In this document: one piece after another, positions 1 to 7,885 of the stretch
Position numbering within the stretch: position 1 is the first letter of the stretch
Layout: the number at the start of each line of letters is the position of its first letter
Assembly (NCBI RefSeq): GCF_030143255.1
Contig: NZ_JARJNR010000002.1
Span: 310,001-374,000 of the forward strand
Direction of reading: 5' to 3'
From: Frigidibacter sp. SD6-1
GTDB taxonomy: Bacteria > Pseudomonadota > Alphaproteobacteria > Rhodobacterales > Rhodobacteraceae
DNA length: 64,000 bases
Position numbers and translations under genes: made by a program
The notes under the pieces: generated by a model
Seen by the model: only the letters and a program-made list of their open reading frames with translations
Told to the model about the DNA's origin: nothing
The model's database searches: none

Positions 1-659
1 GGGGCAAGGCCACCGGCCACAACCGCGCGCAGGTCCTCTACTACCTCGCCGAAAACCTTTCCCAGCGCGCCGCCGAATTCACCGAACGGCTGAAATCGGC
101 GGGCACCCCCAAGGCCGCGGAAGAGGTCGAAACCGCCATCCGCCGCGCCTTCTGGTATGCCGCGCAAGCCGACAAGTTCGACGGCGCGGTACATTCGACG
201 AAATCCGCCCATGTGACGCTCGCGATGAACGAACCCTATGGCGTGATGGGCGTGGCCTGCCCGACCGACGCGCCGCTTCTGGGCTTCCTCAGCCTCGTCC
301 TGCCCGCCATCGCCATGGGCAACCGGGTCATCGCCCTGCCCTCGCAGAACATGCCGCTCGCCGCGACCGACCTCTATCAGGTCCTGGAAACCTCTGACCT
401 GCCGGGAGGCGTGGTGAACATCGTCACCGGCGCGCGCGACGAACTGGCCAAGACCCTTGCAGGTCACGACGATGTGGCCGCCCTCTGGTATTGCGGCTCG
501 CCCGACGGCGCCCGCATGATCGAGGCGGAGAGTGCCGGCAACCTGAAGGTCACCTGGACCCCCGAAAACCGCGACTGGCTCTCGCCCGCCGGTCAGGGCA
601 AGGCCTTCCTGACCCGCGCGACGCAGGTCAAGAACATCTGGGTGCCCTACGGCGAATAG
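1..659 (+). CDS. Aldehyde dehydrogenase-family protein, 3' part (cut by the window edge)
   Basis: The frame is open from base 3 and runs about 218 codons to TAG. It shows the NAD-binding half of an ALDH fold: GVMGVACPTDAPLLGF in place of the usual GV..ITPWN.P segment, AIAMGNRVIALPSQ (usual NTVVLKPSE), then DLPGGVVNIVTG. Where FTGST..G is normal it has LWYCGSPDGARM, and the protein ends about 45 residues later. No segment with the nucleophilic Cys of the catalytic domain follows. From family knowledge, Rhodobacteraceae carry double-length ALDH-like proteins next to deoC whose second domain is degenerate; this would fit the tail of one, but the upstream part is not visible. Confidence 0.75.
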   Translation, partial: GKATGHNRAQVLYYLAENLSQRAAEFTERLKSAGTPKAAEEVETAIRRAFWYAAQADKFDGAVHSTKSAHVTLAMNEPYGVMGVACPTDAPLLGFLSLVLPAIAMGNRVIALPSQNMPLAATDLYQVLETSDLPGGVVNIVTGARDELAKTLAGHDDVAALWYCGSPDGARMIEAESAGNLKVTWTPENRDWLSPAGQGKAFLTRATQVKNIWVPYGE

Positions 660-745
660 GGCCGCTCATCCGCCCTGTCAGGCGTCTTCGCTGCATCCGA
701 CATCGATGAGCCCACGAAAGGGCGCGAAGAGCGGCCCGGCGGACT

Positions 746-1072
746 TCAGAAATCGAAGAGATCGCTCAGGAAACTTTCACGCTTCTTCGGCTTTCGACGG
801 CGATAATCGTCGTCATCCTCATCATCGTCGCGACGGCGCGGTCGCTCGCGCCGTTCCTGCGCGAAGGCCGGTGCTGCGGCCTGCGGCTCCGGCAGGGGAA
901 CGGCGGCCTGCGCCCGGTTGCCCATCAGCGGATCGGCGCCCGTCGCCCGGTCGATGATCTTGTCGAGCTCCCCCCGGTCCAGCCACACGCCCCGGCAGGT
1001 CGGGCAATAGTCGATCTCGACCCCGTTGCGGTCGGCCATCACCAAAGTCTCATTGTCGACAGGGCAGCGCAT
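746..1072 (-). CDS. TFIIB-type zinc-ribbon protein
   Basis: A small protein of 108 residues. The N-terminus begins MRCPVDNETL and carries two Cys pairs (RCPVD with a single visible Cys, then DYCPTCRGVWLDRGELD), the hallmark of the zf-TFIIB family. The C-terminal half is low-complexity: Pro/Ala-rich, then a stretch of Arg, Asp and Lys, ending in a short ESFLSDLFDF motif. The start at 1072 is chosen because AAGGAA lies just upstream and the zinc ribbon begins immediately; an upstream in-frame ATG adds 18 non-conserved residues. The cellular role of this family is not known; it probably binds zinc and perhaps a nucleic acid or protein partner. Confidence 0.75.
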   Translation of the reverse strand: MRCPVDNETLVMADRNGVEIDYCPTCRGVWLDRGELDKIIDRATGADPLMGNRAQAAVPLPEPQAAAPAFAQERRERPRRRDDDEDDDDYRRRKPKKRESFLSDLFDF

Positions 1073-1309
1073 GTCCGTTCCTTTCCTTGTTCCCGATCGA
1101 GATAGGGTGCCCGTCGCCCATCGCAAGTTCTCCCTTGCCAGAAGCCGCGCTCTCAGCCATTTTCCGCGCGAGCCGTGACGATGGCGTCGTCACAGGGGTT
1201 GCCCCACAGGCCACCCCGACGCTTGCGGGCCAAAGCCCCGCGACTGTCCTGTACGCCGGGACCTTTCGGGGTCTCGGTCACGCACAGACCCCATTCACAG
1301 AGGTCTGAA

Positions 1310-2515
1310 ATGACGGAACGCCCACAGCAATACCGATTCCACCAGGGGGACCGCGTCCTTCCCTTCGCCGCATCCGAATATGACGCCCGCCTTGCCGGAC
1401 TGCGGCAGATCATGGCCGACCAGGGGGTCGAGGCCGCGATCTTCACCTCGATGCACAATATCGCCTACTATTCCGGCTTCCTCTACTGCTCGTTCGGGCG
1501 GCCCTACGGCCTTGTCGTCACCCCGACCCAATCGGTGACGATCAGCGCCGGCATCGACGCGGGCCAGCCCTGGCGGCGCTGCCATGGCGACAACATCACC
1601 TACACCGACTGGCAGCGCGACAATTACTGGCGCGCGATCCTCTCGGTCACCGGGCCGGGCCGGGTGATCGGCTATGAGGGCGACCACCTGACGCTCCTGC
1701 AAAGCCAGAAGCTCGACGCGTTCCTCTCGCCGAAGGCGAAGGTCGACATCGCGCCCGCGACGATGAAAAGCCGGATGATGAAATCGAAGGCCGAGATCGA
1801 GCTGATCATCCACGGCGCGAACGTCGCCGATGTGGGCGGCTTCGCCATTCGCGAGGCGGTGAAGGAAGGCGCGCGCGAGATCGACGTGGCCATGGCCGGC
1901 CGCGATGCGATGGAACTGGAAATCGCGCGTCGCTTCCCCGACGCCGAGTACCGCGACACCTGGGTCTGGTTCCAGTCCGGCATCAACACCGACGGCGCCC
2001 ACAACCCGGTCACCGCCCGCAAGCTCCAGCGCGGCGACATCCTCAGCCTCAACACCTTCCCGATGATCTCGGGCTATTATACCGCGCTCGAACGCACGAT
2101 GTTCGTGGGCGAGTGCGATGCGGCAAGCCGCCGGATCTGGGACATCAACGTCGCCGCCCACGAATATGGCATCAGCCTTTTGAAACCCGGCGCCTCCTGC
2201 GCCGAGGTGACGCAGAAGCTGAACACCTTCTTCGAGGAACATCAGGTCCTGCAATACCGCACCTTCGGCTACGGCCATTCCTTCGGGGTCCTCAGCCACT
2301 ATTACGGCCGCGAGGCGGGACTGGAACTGCGCGAGGATATCGACACGGTGCTGGAACCCGGCATGGTCATCTCGATGGAACCGATGCTGACGATCCCCGA
2401 CGGCCAGCCCGGCGCGGGCGGCTACCGCGAGCATGACATCCTCGTCATCACCGAGGACGGCAATATCGACATCACCAAATATCCCTACGGGCCGGATTTC
2501 AACATCGTCGGCTGA
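1310..2515 (+). CDS. Creatinase (creatine amidinohydrolase)
   Basis: A protein of 401 residues, close to the 404 of Pseudomonas creatinase, and recognisably similar along its whole length. It hydrolyses creatine to sarcosine and urea. The fold is that of the M24 pita-bread peptidases but metal-free. Visible blocks are YCSFGRPYGLVV, DTWVWFQSGINTDGAHNPVT (with the catalytic His of DGAHNP), NTFPMISGYYTALERT, TFGYGHSFGVLSHYYGREAG, VISMEPM and GGYREHDI. The proposed creatine-contacting Glu (ALERT, SMEPM) and His residues (GYGHS, REHDI) are all kept. No creatininase, sarcosine oxidase or creatine transporter lies nearby, so its pathway partners are elsewhere or absent. The ATG at 1310 gives the usual N-terminus; the longer open frame upstream is non-conserved. 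Confidence 0.92.
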   Translation: MTERPQQYRFHQGDRVLPFAASEYDARLAGLRQIMADQGVEAAIFTSMHNIAYYSGFLYCSFGRPYGLVVTPTQSVTISAGIDAGQPWRRCHGDNITYTDWQRDNYWRAILSVTGPGRVIGYEGDHLTLLQSQKLDAFLSPKAKVDIAPATMKSRMMKSKAEIELIIHGANVADVGGFAIREAVKEGAREIDVAMAGRDAMELEIARRFPDAEYRDTWVWFQSGINTDGAHNPVTARKLQRGDILSLNTFPMISGYYTALERTMFVGECDAASRRIWDINVAAHEYGISLLKPGASCAEVTQKLNTFFEEHQVLQYRTFGYGHSFGVLSHYYGREAGLELREDIDTVLEPGMVISMEPMLTIPDGQPGAGGYREHDILVITEDGNIDITKYPYGPDFNIVG

Positions 2516-2520
2516 CAGGG

Positions 2521-2541
2521 TGGGGAGGCTCTGCCTCCCCA
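2521..2541. terminator. Stem-loop after creatinase
   Basis: A 9-bp perfect stem (TGGGGAGGC / GCCTCCCCA) with a TCT loop starts 6 bp after the creatinase stop and is followed by an AT-rich tag (GGATATTTG). A close relative lies on the other strand at 22534-22554. There is no strong T-run, so termination is inferred from position. Confidence 0.45.
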
Positions 2542-2584
2542 CACCCCTCCGGGATATTTGCAAACGGAAGAAGCAGGGCCGCCC

Positions 2585-2884
2585 TCAGGACATGAGGTCG
2601 AAGGCCACGGCCCTTGTGTCCAGTCCGTTGATCCGGAAGGACAGGAGCTGCTCGCCCGGATAGTGGCGCCGGGTCGTCATCTCGCGGAACGGGTGGCTGA
2701 ATCGCAGCCGCCCGCGAGGCAAGCGTCACCGCCATCTCCAGCCGCTCGCCCATCGCGACCCTGGCGGTGGCCAGTTCCGGCACCGGCTCGGCGATCTCGG
2801 GCGGCCCGCGGGCCAAGGCCGGACATATGGCGGGCAAGGTGCCCGGCCATCGCGCGGACGAGGTCTGGCGAGAAGAAGGTCTAG
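2585..2884 (-). pseudogene. Decayed DNA alkylation repair (AlkC-like) gene, C-terminal remnant
   Basis: No intact gene fits this 505-bp gap, but the minus strand holds two protein-like pieces in different frames. The 3' piece, ending in TGA at 2585, reads FSHPFREMTTRRHYPGEQ followed by LLSFRINGLDTRAVAFDLMS, which resembles the C-terminal beta-sandwich end of AlkC/AlkD-related alkylation repair proteins (pattern H.FR.MTTRR.YPG...L...NG.......FDL). The 5' piece has ELATARVAMGERLEMAVTLAS, similar to the start of the same domain. About 60 residues normally found between the two blocks are missing and the frame shifts at the joint. I read this as a deletion and frameshift remnant. The family call is from memory of its motifs and needs a profile search. 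Confidence 0.5.
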
Positions 2885-3020
2885 CAAGGTTCCCTCTCCG
2901 GATCGAACCACAAGTTGCAGTCGGGAAACAGTGGCCGGGTCATCACAGGGTGAACGGCTTTCGCTTGCGGCAGAAACTTTGCTAGGTATGTCCGGGACAG
3001 ACCTCTCGCGCGGACGGAAC

Positions 3021-3809
3021 ATGCCAGTCACGACCCCAGCGCCCTCACGGCGCACCTTCATCGCCCTGGCCGGATCGGCCGCCCTGTCGGCTTGCGGGCC
3101 AAAGCCGCCAGCGGCGGACGATCCGGTGACGCGCTATGGCTTCACCCCGGTCGAAGGCTACGGCCCGCTGGACGACAACGGCTATCACCTGCCGCCGATC
3201 CCGCCGAACTATCTGGAATGGCCGAACCGGCGGCAGCTGGTCTTCTACGAAGGCGAACGCCCGGCGGGAACGATCGAGATCGACCCCCACGCCAAGTTCC
3301 TCTACTGGATCATCGGCGACGGCACCGCCTGGCGCTATCCGATCGCGGTCGGCCGCGCGGGCCTGACGCTCCGGGGCCAGACCACGATCCGCCGCAAGGA
3401 GGTCTGGCCGGGCTGGCAACCCACCGCCAACATGCTGCGCACCCAGCCCGAGGTCTATGGCCCCTTCGCGCGCGGCGTTCCGGGCGGCCTTGCAAGCCCC
3501 CTCGGCGCGCGGGCGCTTTATCTCTACCGGGGCGGCAAGGACAGCCATTACCGCATCCACGGCACCAACGATCTGGATTCGATCGGCAATTCGGGGTCTG
3601 CGGGCTGCATCCGGCTTTTCAACCACGACATCATCGACCTCTTCGACCGGATCGACATCCCGACCGAGGTCAACATCCGTACGCTCGAGGACAGCCAGCG
3701 CCTTCTTGGCCCGGCCAACACGCCGCGCGGGGTCGAGCTGCCGCCGAAGATCATCTCGCCCGAGACGATCTACGGCGCCACAAATGTCGCGACTGACCCC
3801 GGAACCTGA
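3021..3809 (+). CDS. L,D-transpeptidase (YkuD family), secreted
   Basis: A protein of 262 residues. It begins with a positively charged, Tat-like leader (SRRTFIALAGSAALSACG) in which the Cys could also serve as a lipobox, so export is expected. The YkuD catalytic domain shows HGTND about two thirds along and SGSAGCIRLFNHDI with the nucleophilic Cys, the standard HG(T/S)..S.GC.R signature. It should cross-link meso-diaminopimelate residues of peptidoglycan or attach proteins to it. The ATG at 3021 places the leader at the N-terminus; the longer open frame upstream has no leader. It runs towards the cupin gene with only 6 bp between the stops. Confidence 0.88.
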   Translation: MPVTTPAPSRRTFIALAGSAALSACGPKPPAADDPVTRYGFTPVEGYGPLDDNGYHLPPIPPNYLEWPNRRQLVFYEGERPAGTIEIDPHAKFLYWIIGDGTAWRYPIAVGRAGLTLRGQTTIRRKEVWPGWQPTANMLRTQPEVYGPFARGVPGGLASPLGARALYLYRGGKDSHYRIHGTNDLDSIGNSGSAGCIRLFNHDIIDLFDRIDIPTEVNIRTLEDSQRLLGPANTPRGVELPPKIISPETIYGATNVATDPGT

Positions 3810-3821
3810 CACGTTTCAGGT
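3804..3821. terminator. Weak bidirectional stem-loop between convergent genes
   Basis: ACCTGA and TCAGGT form a perfect 6-bp stem around CACGTT, spanning the stop codons of the transpeptidase and the cupin gene. It is the only candidate terminator in this 6-bp gap, and it is weak. Confidence 0.3.
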
Positions 3822-4157
3822 AAGGATCACATAATCCTTCCGTGTGCTCTCGATCACTTCCCATGTCCCGCGAAACCCCGGGCGGATCAGGAAACTGTCG
3901 CCCGGGGCTACCTCGAACGCTTCGCCGCCATCTTCGGTGATCACCGACCGGCCCGAGAGGATCCGGCAATATTCCCATTCGTCATAGCTGATCCGCCACT
4001 TGCCCGGCGTCGATTCCCAGATGCCTGCATAAAGCCCGTCCCGTTCCTCGGCGTTCCAGGTCGTATGGACCGGATCGCCCTTCAGCACCTTTTCGGGCGC
4101 GGGGCGCGTGGTTTCCGGGTCGGCGGCGGCAGGCGTGAGGCGCAGAAAGGCGGACAT
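3816..4157 (-). CDS. Cupin-domain protein (Cupin_3 / DUF861 type)
   Basis: A single-domain protein of 113 residues. The beta-barrel core is readable as GIWESTPGKWRISYDEWEYCRILSG, then VAPGDSFLIRPGFRGTWEV, the pattern of the (S)-ureidoglycine aminohydrolase / DUF861 cupins, where the E..YC motif and the G.W.V strand are conserved. The ATG at 4157 is preceded by AAAGGAG. Close relatives have no assigned reaction. It is transcribed alone, divergently from panB, with about 130 bp between them. Confidence 0.8.
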   Translation of the reverse strand: MSAFLRLTPAAADPETTRPAPEKVLKGDPVHTTWNAEERDGLYAGIWESTPGKWRISYDEWEYCRILSGRSVITEDGGEAFEVAPGDSFLIRPGFRGTWEVIESTRKDYVILT

Positions 4158-4291
4158 GGCAGGCTCCTTTTCGTTTGCCTTGGCCTAACGCGGCGCGGGC
4201 CGCCGGGCAAGCCGCAGCGGCAGGCAAGGAAGTGCTGGAAACCATGCTGCGGCGCAGCTAGATTACCTGCAGCAACCTCGGGGGGACGAAG

Positions 4292-5125
4292 ATGAGCGCA
4301 ACCGGCGTCGAGAAACGCATCACCCCCCCGGACATCCGCGCCCGCAAGGGGGCCGAGCCGATCGTGATGCTGACGGCCTATACCTGGCCCATCGCCCGCA
4401 TCGTCGATCAGCATTGCGACATCGCGCTCGTGGGCGATTCTGTGGGCATGGTCGTGCATGGCCTGCCCTCGACCCTGCCGGTGACGCTCGAGATGATGAT
4501 CCTGCACGGGCAGGCGGTGGCGCGCGGGCTGACCCGCGCCATGTTGGTCATCGACCTGCCCTTCGGCAGTTACGAGGAAAGCCGGGAACTGGCCTTCCGG
4601 TCGGCTGCACGCGTGATCCGCGAAACGGGTGCGGCGGCGGTGAAGCTCGAGGGCGGCGCGCATATGGCGGACACGATCCGTTTCCTGACCGAGCGCGGCG
4701 TGCCGGTCATGGGCCATGTCGGGCTGTTGCCGCAGGCCGTGAACACCGTCGGCGGCTACAAGGTGCAGGGCCGTGGTGCCGATGGCGACCGGGTGCTGGC
4801 GGACGCCCGCGCGGTTGCGGATGCAGGCGCCTTCGCCATCGTCCTTGAAAAGATCCCCGCCTCGCTTGCCGAGGAAATCACCGCCGCGGTCCCAGTGCCC
4901 ACGATCGGCATCGGCGCCTCGGCCGCCTGCGACGGCCAGGTCCTGGTCACAGACGACATGCTTGGCCTCTTCACCAGCTTCCGGCCGAAATTCGTCAAGC
5001 GCTTTGCCGATCTCGGGCCTGCGGCGGACGAGGCAATCAAGGCCTATGCGGCCGAGGTCAGGGCGCGGACCTATCCGGCGGCCGAACATCTCTTCGCCGA
5101 CGAAGCGCCAGGGAAGAAGGGCTGA
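4292..5125 (+). CDS. panB: 3-methyl-2-oxobutanoate hydroxymethyltransferase (ketopantoate synthase)
   Basis: Transfers a hydroxymethyl group from methylene-tetrahydrofolate to alpha-ketoisovalerate, the first committed step of pantothenate and coenzyme A synthesis. The 277-residue TIM barrel shows the family blocks [28 protein letters not shown] (Mg-binding Asp), [11 protein letters not shown]-like text read here as [43 protein letters not shown] and [13 protein letters not shown]. The start has a GGGGGGA box 8 nt upstream. It forms an operon with panC, which begins 3 bp after the panB stop. Confidence 0.96.
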   Translation: MSATGVEKRITPPDIRARKGAEPIVMLTAYTWPIARIVDQHCDIALVGDSVGMVVHGLPSTLPVTLEMMILHGQAVARGLTRAMLVIDLPFGSYEESRELAFRSAARVIRETGAAAVKLEGGAHMADTIRFLTERGVPVMGHVGLLPQAVNTVGGYKVQGRGADGDRVLADARAVADAGAFAIVLEKIPASLAEEITAAVPVPTIGIGASAACDGQVLVTDDMLGLFTSFRPKFVKRFADLGPAADEAIKAYAAEVRARTYPAAEHLFADEAPGKKG

Positions 5126-5128
5126 GCG

Positions 5129-5968
5129 ATGCGCACGATCCGCGATCTTTCGGTCCTCCGGACCCGTGCGCGCGACTGGCGCGAGGCGGGCGAGAGCGTG
5201 GCGGTGGTGCCGACGATGGGGGCGCTGCACGAGGGGCATCTCAGTCTCGTTGCCGCGGCGAAGGCAGCCTGCGACCGGGTGATCGTGACGCTCTTCGTGA
5301 ACCCCAAGCAGTTCAACAATCCTCAGGACCTTGCGAAATATCCGCGCACCGAGGCGACGGATGCAGCAATGCTGCAGCCGCTGGGCGTCGATGTCCTGTT
5401 CGCGCCTGATGCATCTGTCGTCTATCCGGACGGGTTCCTGACCAAGGTCACGGTTGCCCGACTGCAGGATGTTCTGTGCGGCGCCCACCGGCCCGGCCAT
5501 TTCGACGGGGTGGCGACGGTGGTGACGAAGCTTCTGCTGATGACCGCAGCGGATACCGCTTTCTTCGGCGAGAAGGACTGGCAACAGCTGCAGATCATCC
5601 GCCGTCTGGTCGAGGATCTGAACATTCCGGTCGATGTGGTGGGCTGCCCGACGCTGCGCGAGAAGGACGGGCTTGCCATGTCATCACGCAATCAGCGCCT
5701 GTCGACGGCGGACCGGGCGCGGGCACCGGCGCTGCATGCCGCGATGATGAAGGCTGCCGAATCGGCCCGGGCAGGTGGGGACGTCACGGCGTCCCTGTCC
5801 GCAGCGCGTGATGCGATCCTCGAGGCGGGCTTTGCAGAGGTCGATTATCTCGAACTCCGCCATGGCGCCACGCTGGAGCCACTCGACCGGGCGGCGCCCG
5901 AGGCCCGTCTCTTCGCCGCCGCCTGGATCGGCGGCGTGCGGCTCATCGACAATATCCCCCTCGCCTGA
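5129..5968 (+). CDS. panC: Pantoate-beta-alanine ligase (pantothenate synthetase)
   Basis: Condenses pantoate with beta-alanine using ATP, the last step of pantothenate synthesis. The protein has 279 residues, the usual size. Diagnostic motifs are [14 protein letters not shown] (the HIGH-like nucleotide site), [63 protein letters not shown] and [11 protein letters not shown] (KMSKS-like). It lies 3 bp downstream of panB and is probably translationally coupled. Confidence 0.97.
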   Translation: MRTIRDLSVLRTRARDWREAGESVAVVPTMGALHEGHLSLVAAAKAACDRVIVTLFVNPKQFNNPQDLAKYPRTEATDAAMLQPLGVDVLFAPDASVVYPDGFLTKVTVARLQDVLCGAHRPGHFDGVATVVTKLLLMTAADTAFFGEKDWQQLQIIRRLVEDLNIPVDVVGCPTLREKDGLAMSSRNQRLSTADRARAPALHAAMMKAAESARAGGDVTASLSAARDAILEAGFAEVDYLELRHGATLEPLDRAAPEARLFAAAWIGGVRLIDNIPLA

Positions 5969-6083
5969 CCCGTCGCATGGCCGGGCCGCTCGCCTGGCCC
6001 TTGCGCGCGCTCTTCGCTCTGGCCCCGTTTTGGCGGTTGCGCTGAGAACGGCCGCTTCTTAGGGTCGCCCTTGGAGGTCTTGC

Positions 6084-7076
6084 ATGCAGCCTGGACCGCG
6101 TAATCTCATCACTGATGTCGCCGGACTACGGGTCGGCAATGCGGCCGACGCGCGGCTCAAATCCGGCGTCACCGTCCTGACGGCGGACCGCCCCTTCACC
6201 GCCGCAGTCCATGTCATGGGTGGCGCGCCGGGAACGCGCGAGACCGACCTTCTGGCCCCGGACCGACTGGTGCAGGAGGTCGATGCGCTTGTCCTGTCGG
6301 GCGGGTCGGCCTTCGGCCTTGCCGCCGCCACCGGCGTGATGGAAGGGCTGAGGGCCGCGGGTCGCGGCTATCCGGTCGGACCGGTACGGGTTCCGATCGT
6401 TCCGGCAGCCATCCTCTTCGACCTTCTGAATGGCGGCCAAAAGGACTGGGCCGACAATCCCTATCCCGTACTCGGCCGCGCGGCTCTCGCCGCCGCCGCC
6501 GAAGAATTCGCGCTCGGCACCGAGGGCGCGGGCCAGGGCGCCACCTTGTCGGGCCTCAAGGGCGGGCTCGGCTCGGCGTCTGCGATCCTGCCCAATGGCA
6601 TGACGGTCGGCGCGCTCGTTGCCGTCAATGCGCTCGGCTCGGCGATCGCGGACGGAGCGGGGCGATTCTGGGCCGCGCCCTTCGAGTTCGGCGCCGAGTT
6701 CGGCGGCCTCGGCCTGGCGCAGGCCGCAAGCCCGGACCGCGATCCCTTGCCTTCGAAAGCACCCGGAGAGGCCACGACCATCGCCATCGTCGCCACCGAC
6801 GCCGCGCTCAGCAAGGCGCAGGCCCATCGCATGGCAGTCGCCGCCCATGACGGGATCGCGCGGGCGCTGGTGCCGTCCCACACGCTCCTTGACGGCGATC
6901 TCGTCTTTGCCGCCGCGACTGGCGCACGTCCGCTCGCCGATCCGATCGCCGACCAGTTCGCCCTCGGCCATGCGGCAAGCGCCTGCCTTGCCCGTGCCAT
7001 CGCGCGCGCCGTCCATGCGGCACGGCCGGAACCCGGCGATCTTCTGCCCGCCTGGAGGGAGCGTTACCGCAAGTGA
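6084..7076 (+). CDS. P1-family (S58, DmpA/BapA-like) peptidase
   Basis: A 330-residue N-terminal-nucleophile hydrolase of the DmpA/BapA/ArgJ-like fold. Family members cut themselves into two chains before a Ser or Thr and then act as aminopeptidases, often on beta-peptides. Seen here: GPRNLITDVAGLRVGNA at the N-terminus, the ALVLSGGSAFGLAAATGVM loop, and ATTIAIVATDAAL, where the Thr of the TTIA block is the expected nucleophile. The C-terminal ALVPSHTLLDGDLVFAAATG block is also typical. Its last base overlaps the GTG start of the methyltransferase that follows, so the two are likely co-translated. Confidence 0.85.
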   Translation: MQPGPRNLITDVAGLRVGNAADARLKSGVTVLTADRPFTAAVHVMGGAPGTRETDLLAPDRLVQEVDALVLSGGSAFGLAAATGVMEGLRAAGRGYPVGPVRVPIVPAAILFDLLNGGQKDWADNPYPVLGRAALAAAAEEFALGTEGAGQGATLSGLKGGLGSASAILPNGMTVGALVAVNALGSAIADGAGRFWAAPFEFGAEFGGLGLAQAASPDRDPLPSKAPGEATTIAIVATDAALSKAQAHRMAVAAHDGIARALVPSHTLLDGDLVFAAATGARPLADPIADQFALGHAASACLARAIARAVHAARPEPGDLLPAWRERYRK

Positions 7077-7819
7077 CTGCCACCGATCTCTATGCCGATC
7101 CGAGCCTGGCGGCCTTTTACGATCACGACAATCACTGGGACGCCGACGACCGGTTCGTCGCGGCGCTCGCGGAGGGGCGCCCGCGCATCCTCGATCTCGG
7201 CTGCGGCACCGGGCGGCTCGCTATCGGGCTCGCTGCACGGCCGGGCGCGCGGGTGACGGCCGCAGATCCGGCCCGCGCAATGCTCGACATCGCCCGTACC
7301 AAACCCGGCGCCGACAAGGTGCGCTGGATCGAGGCGGACGCACGCCACCTGCGCCTGGAAGAGCGGTTCGATCTCATCTGCCTGACCGGCCATGCCTTTC
7401 AGGTTTTCCTGACACGGACGGACCGGCGGGATGCGCTTTTGACCATCGCCGCCCATCTCGCGCCGGAGGGCCTGTTCATCTTCGACTGCCGCAATCCGGA
7501 GCGCCGCGAATGGGAGGAATGGACGCCGGAGCGAAGCAGCGAAACCAGAGACCTGCCGGGGATTGGCCGTGTGACAAGCTGGAACGAAGTAGCCTGGGAC
7601 GCAGCGCGAGCCGTCGCCCGGTACGAGACCCTCTATCGGATGGAAGACGACGGCCAGCTCTTTCACGCCACATCCGAGATCGCCTTCCCGGGACGGGATG
7701 AGCTTGCGGACCTCATCGCGGACGCAGGCCTCGTCGTCGATCGCTGGCTCGGCGACTGGCAGGGAACGACTTTCACGCCCGGCATGGCGGAGCTCATTCC
7801 GATCGGACGGCTCCCCTGA
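7073..7819 (+). CDS. Class I SAM-dependent methyltransferase
   Basis: A protein of 248 residues. Motif I is ILDLGCGTGRLAIGLA, followed by an acidic residue at the end of strand 2 (VTAADPARAMLDIAR) and FDLICLTGHAFQVFL, which replaces motif IV. The arrangement matches the Methyltransf_25 type; the substrate cannot be read. Translation starts at GTG, overlapping the TGA of the P1 peptidase. The C-terminal ADAGLVVDRWLGDW..TTFTPG pattern is common to this subfamily. Transcription likely ends at the stem-loop at 7854. Confidence 0.8.
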   Translation: MTATDLYADPSLAAFYDHDNHWDADDRFVAALAEGRPRILDLGCGTGRLAIGLAARPGARVTAADPARAMLDIARTKPGADKVRWIEADARHLRLEERFDLICLTGHAFQVFLTRTDRRDALLTIAAHLAPEGLFIFDCRNPERREWEEWTPERSSETRDLPGIGRVTSWNEVAWDAARAVARYETLYRMEDDGQLFHATSEIAFPGRDELADLIADAGLVVDRWLGDWQGTTFTPGMAELIPIGRLP

Positions 7820-7853
7820 CCCTCTTTCGTTCGGAAATATCCTCCGGGAGAGC

Positions 7854-7878
7854 GCGAGAGGGTGGAAAACCCTCTCGC
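7854..7878. terminator. Stem-loop between convergent genes
   Basis: A perfect 10-bp stem, GCGAGAGGGT / ACCCTCTCGC, around a GGAAA loop, lies in the 66-bp gap between the convergent methyltransferase and hydrolase genes. It is well placed as a bidirectional terminator, although neither side has a long T-run. Confidence 0.5.
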
Positions 7879-7885
7879 TCCCCCT

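Noticed and set aside
1295-2563. A 422-codon open frame on the minus strand opposite creatinase
   Set aside because: It is the mirror of a strongly conserved gene; its translation is Asp/Gly/Val/Arg-rich with no motifs. Such frames are common in high-GC DNA.
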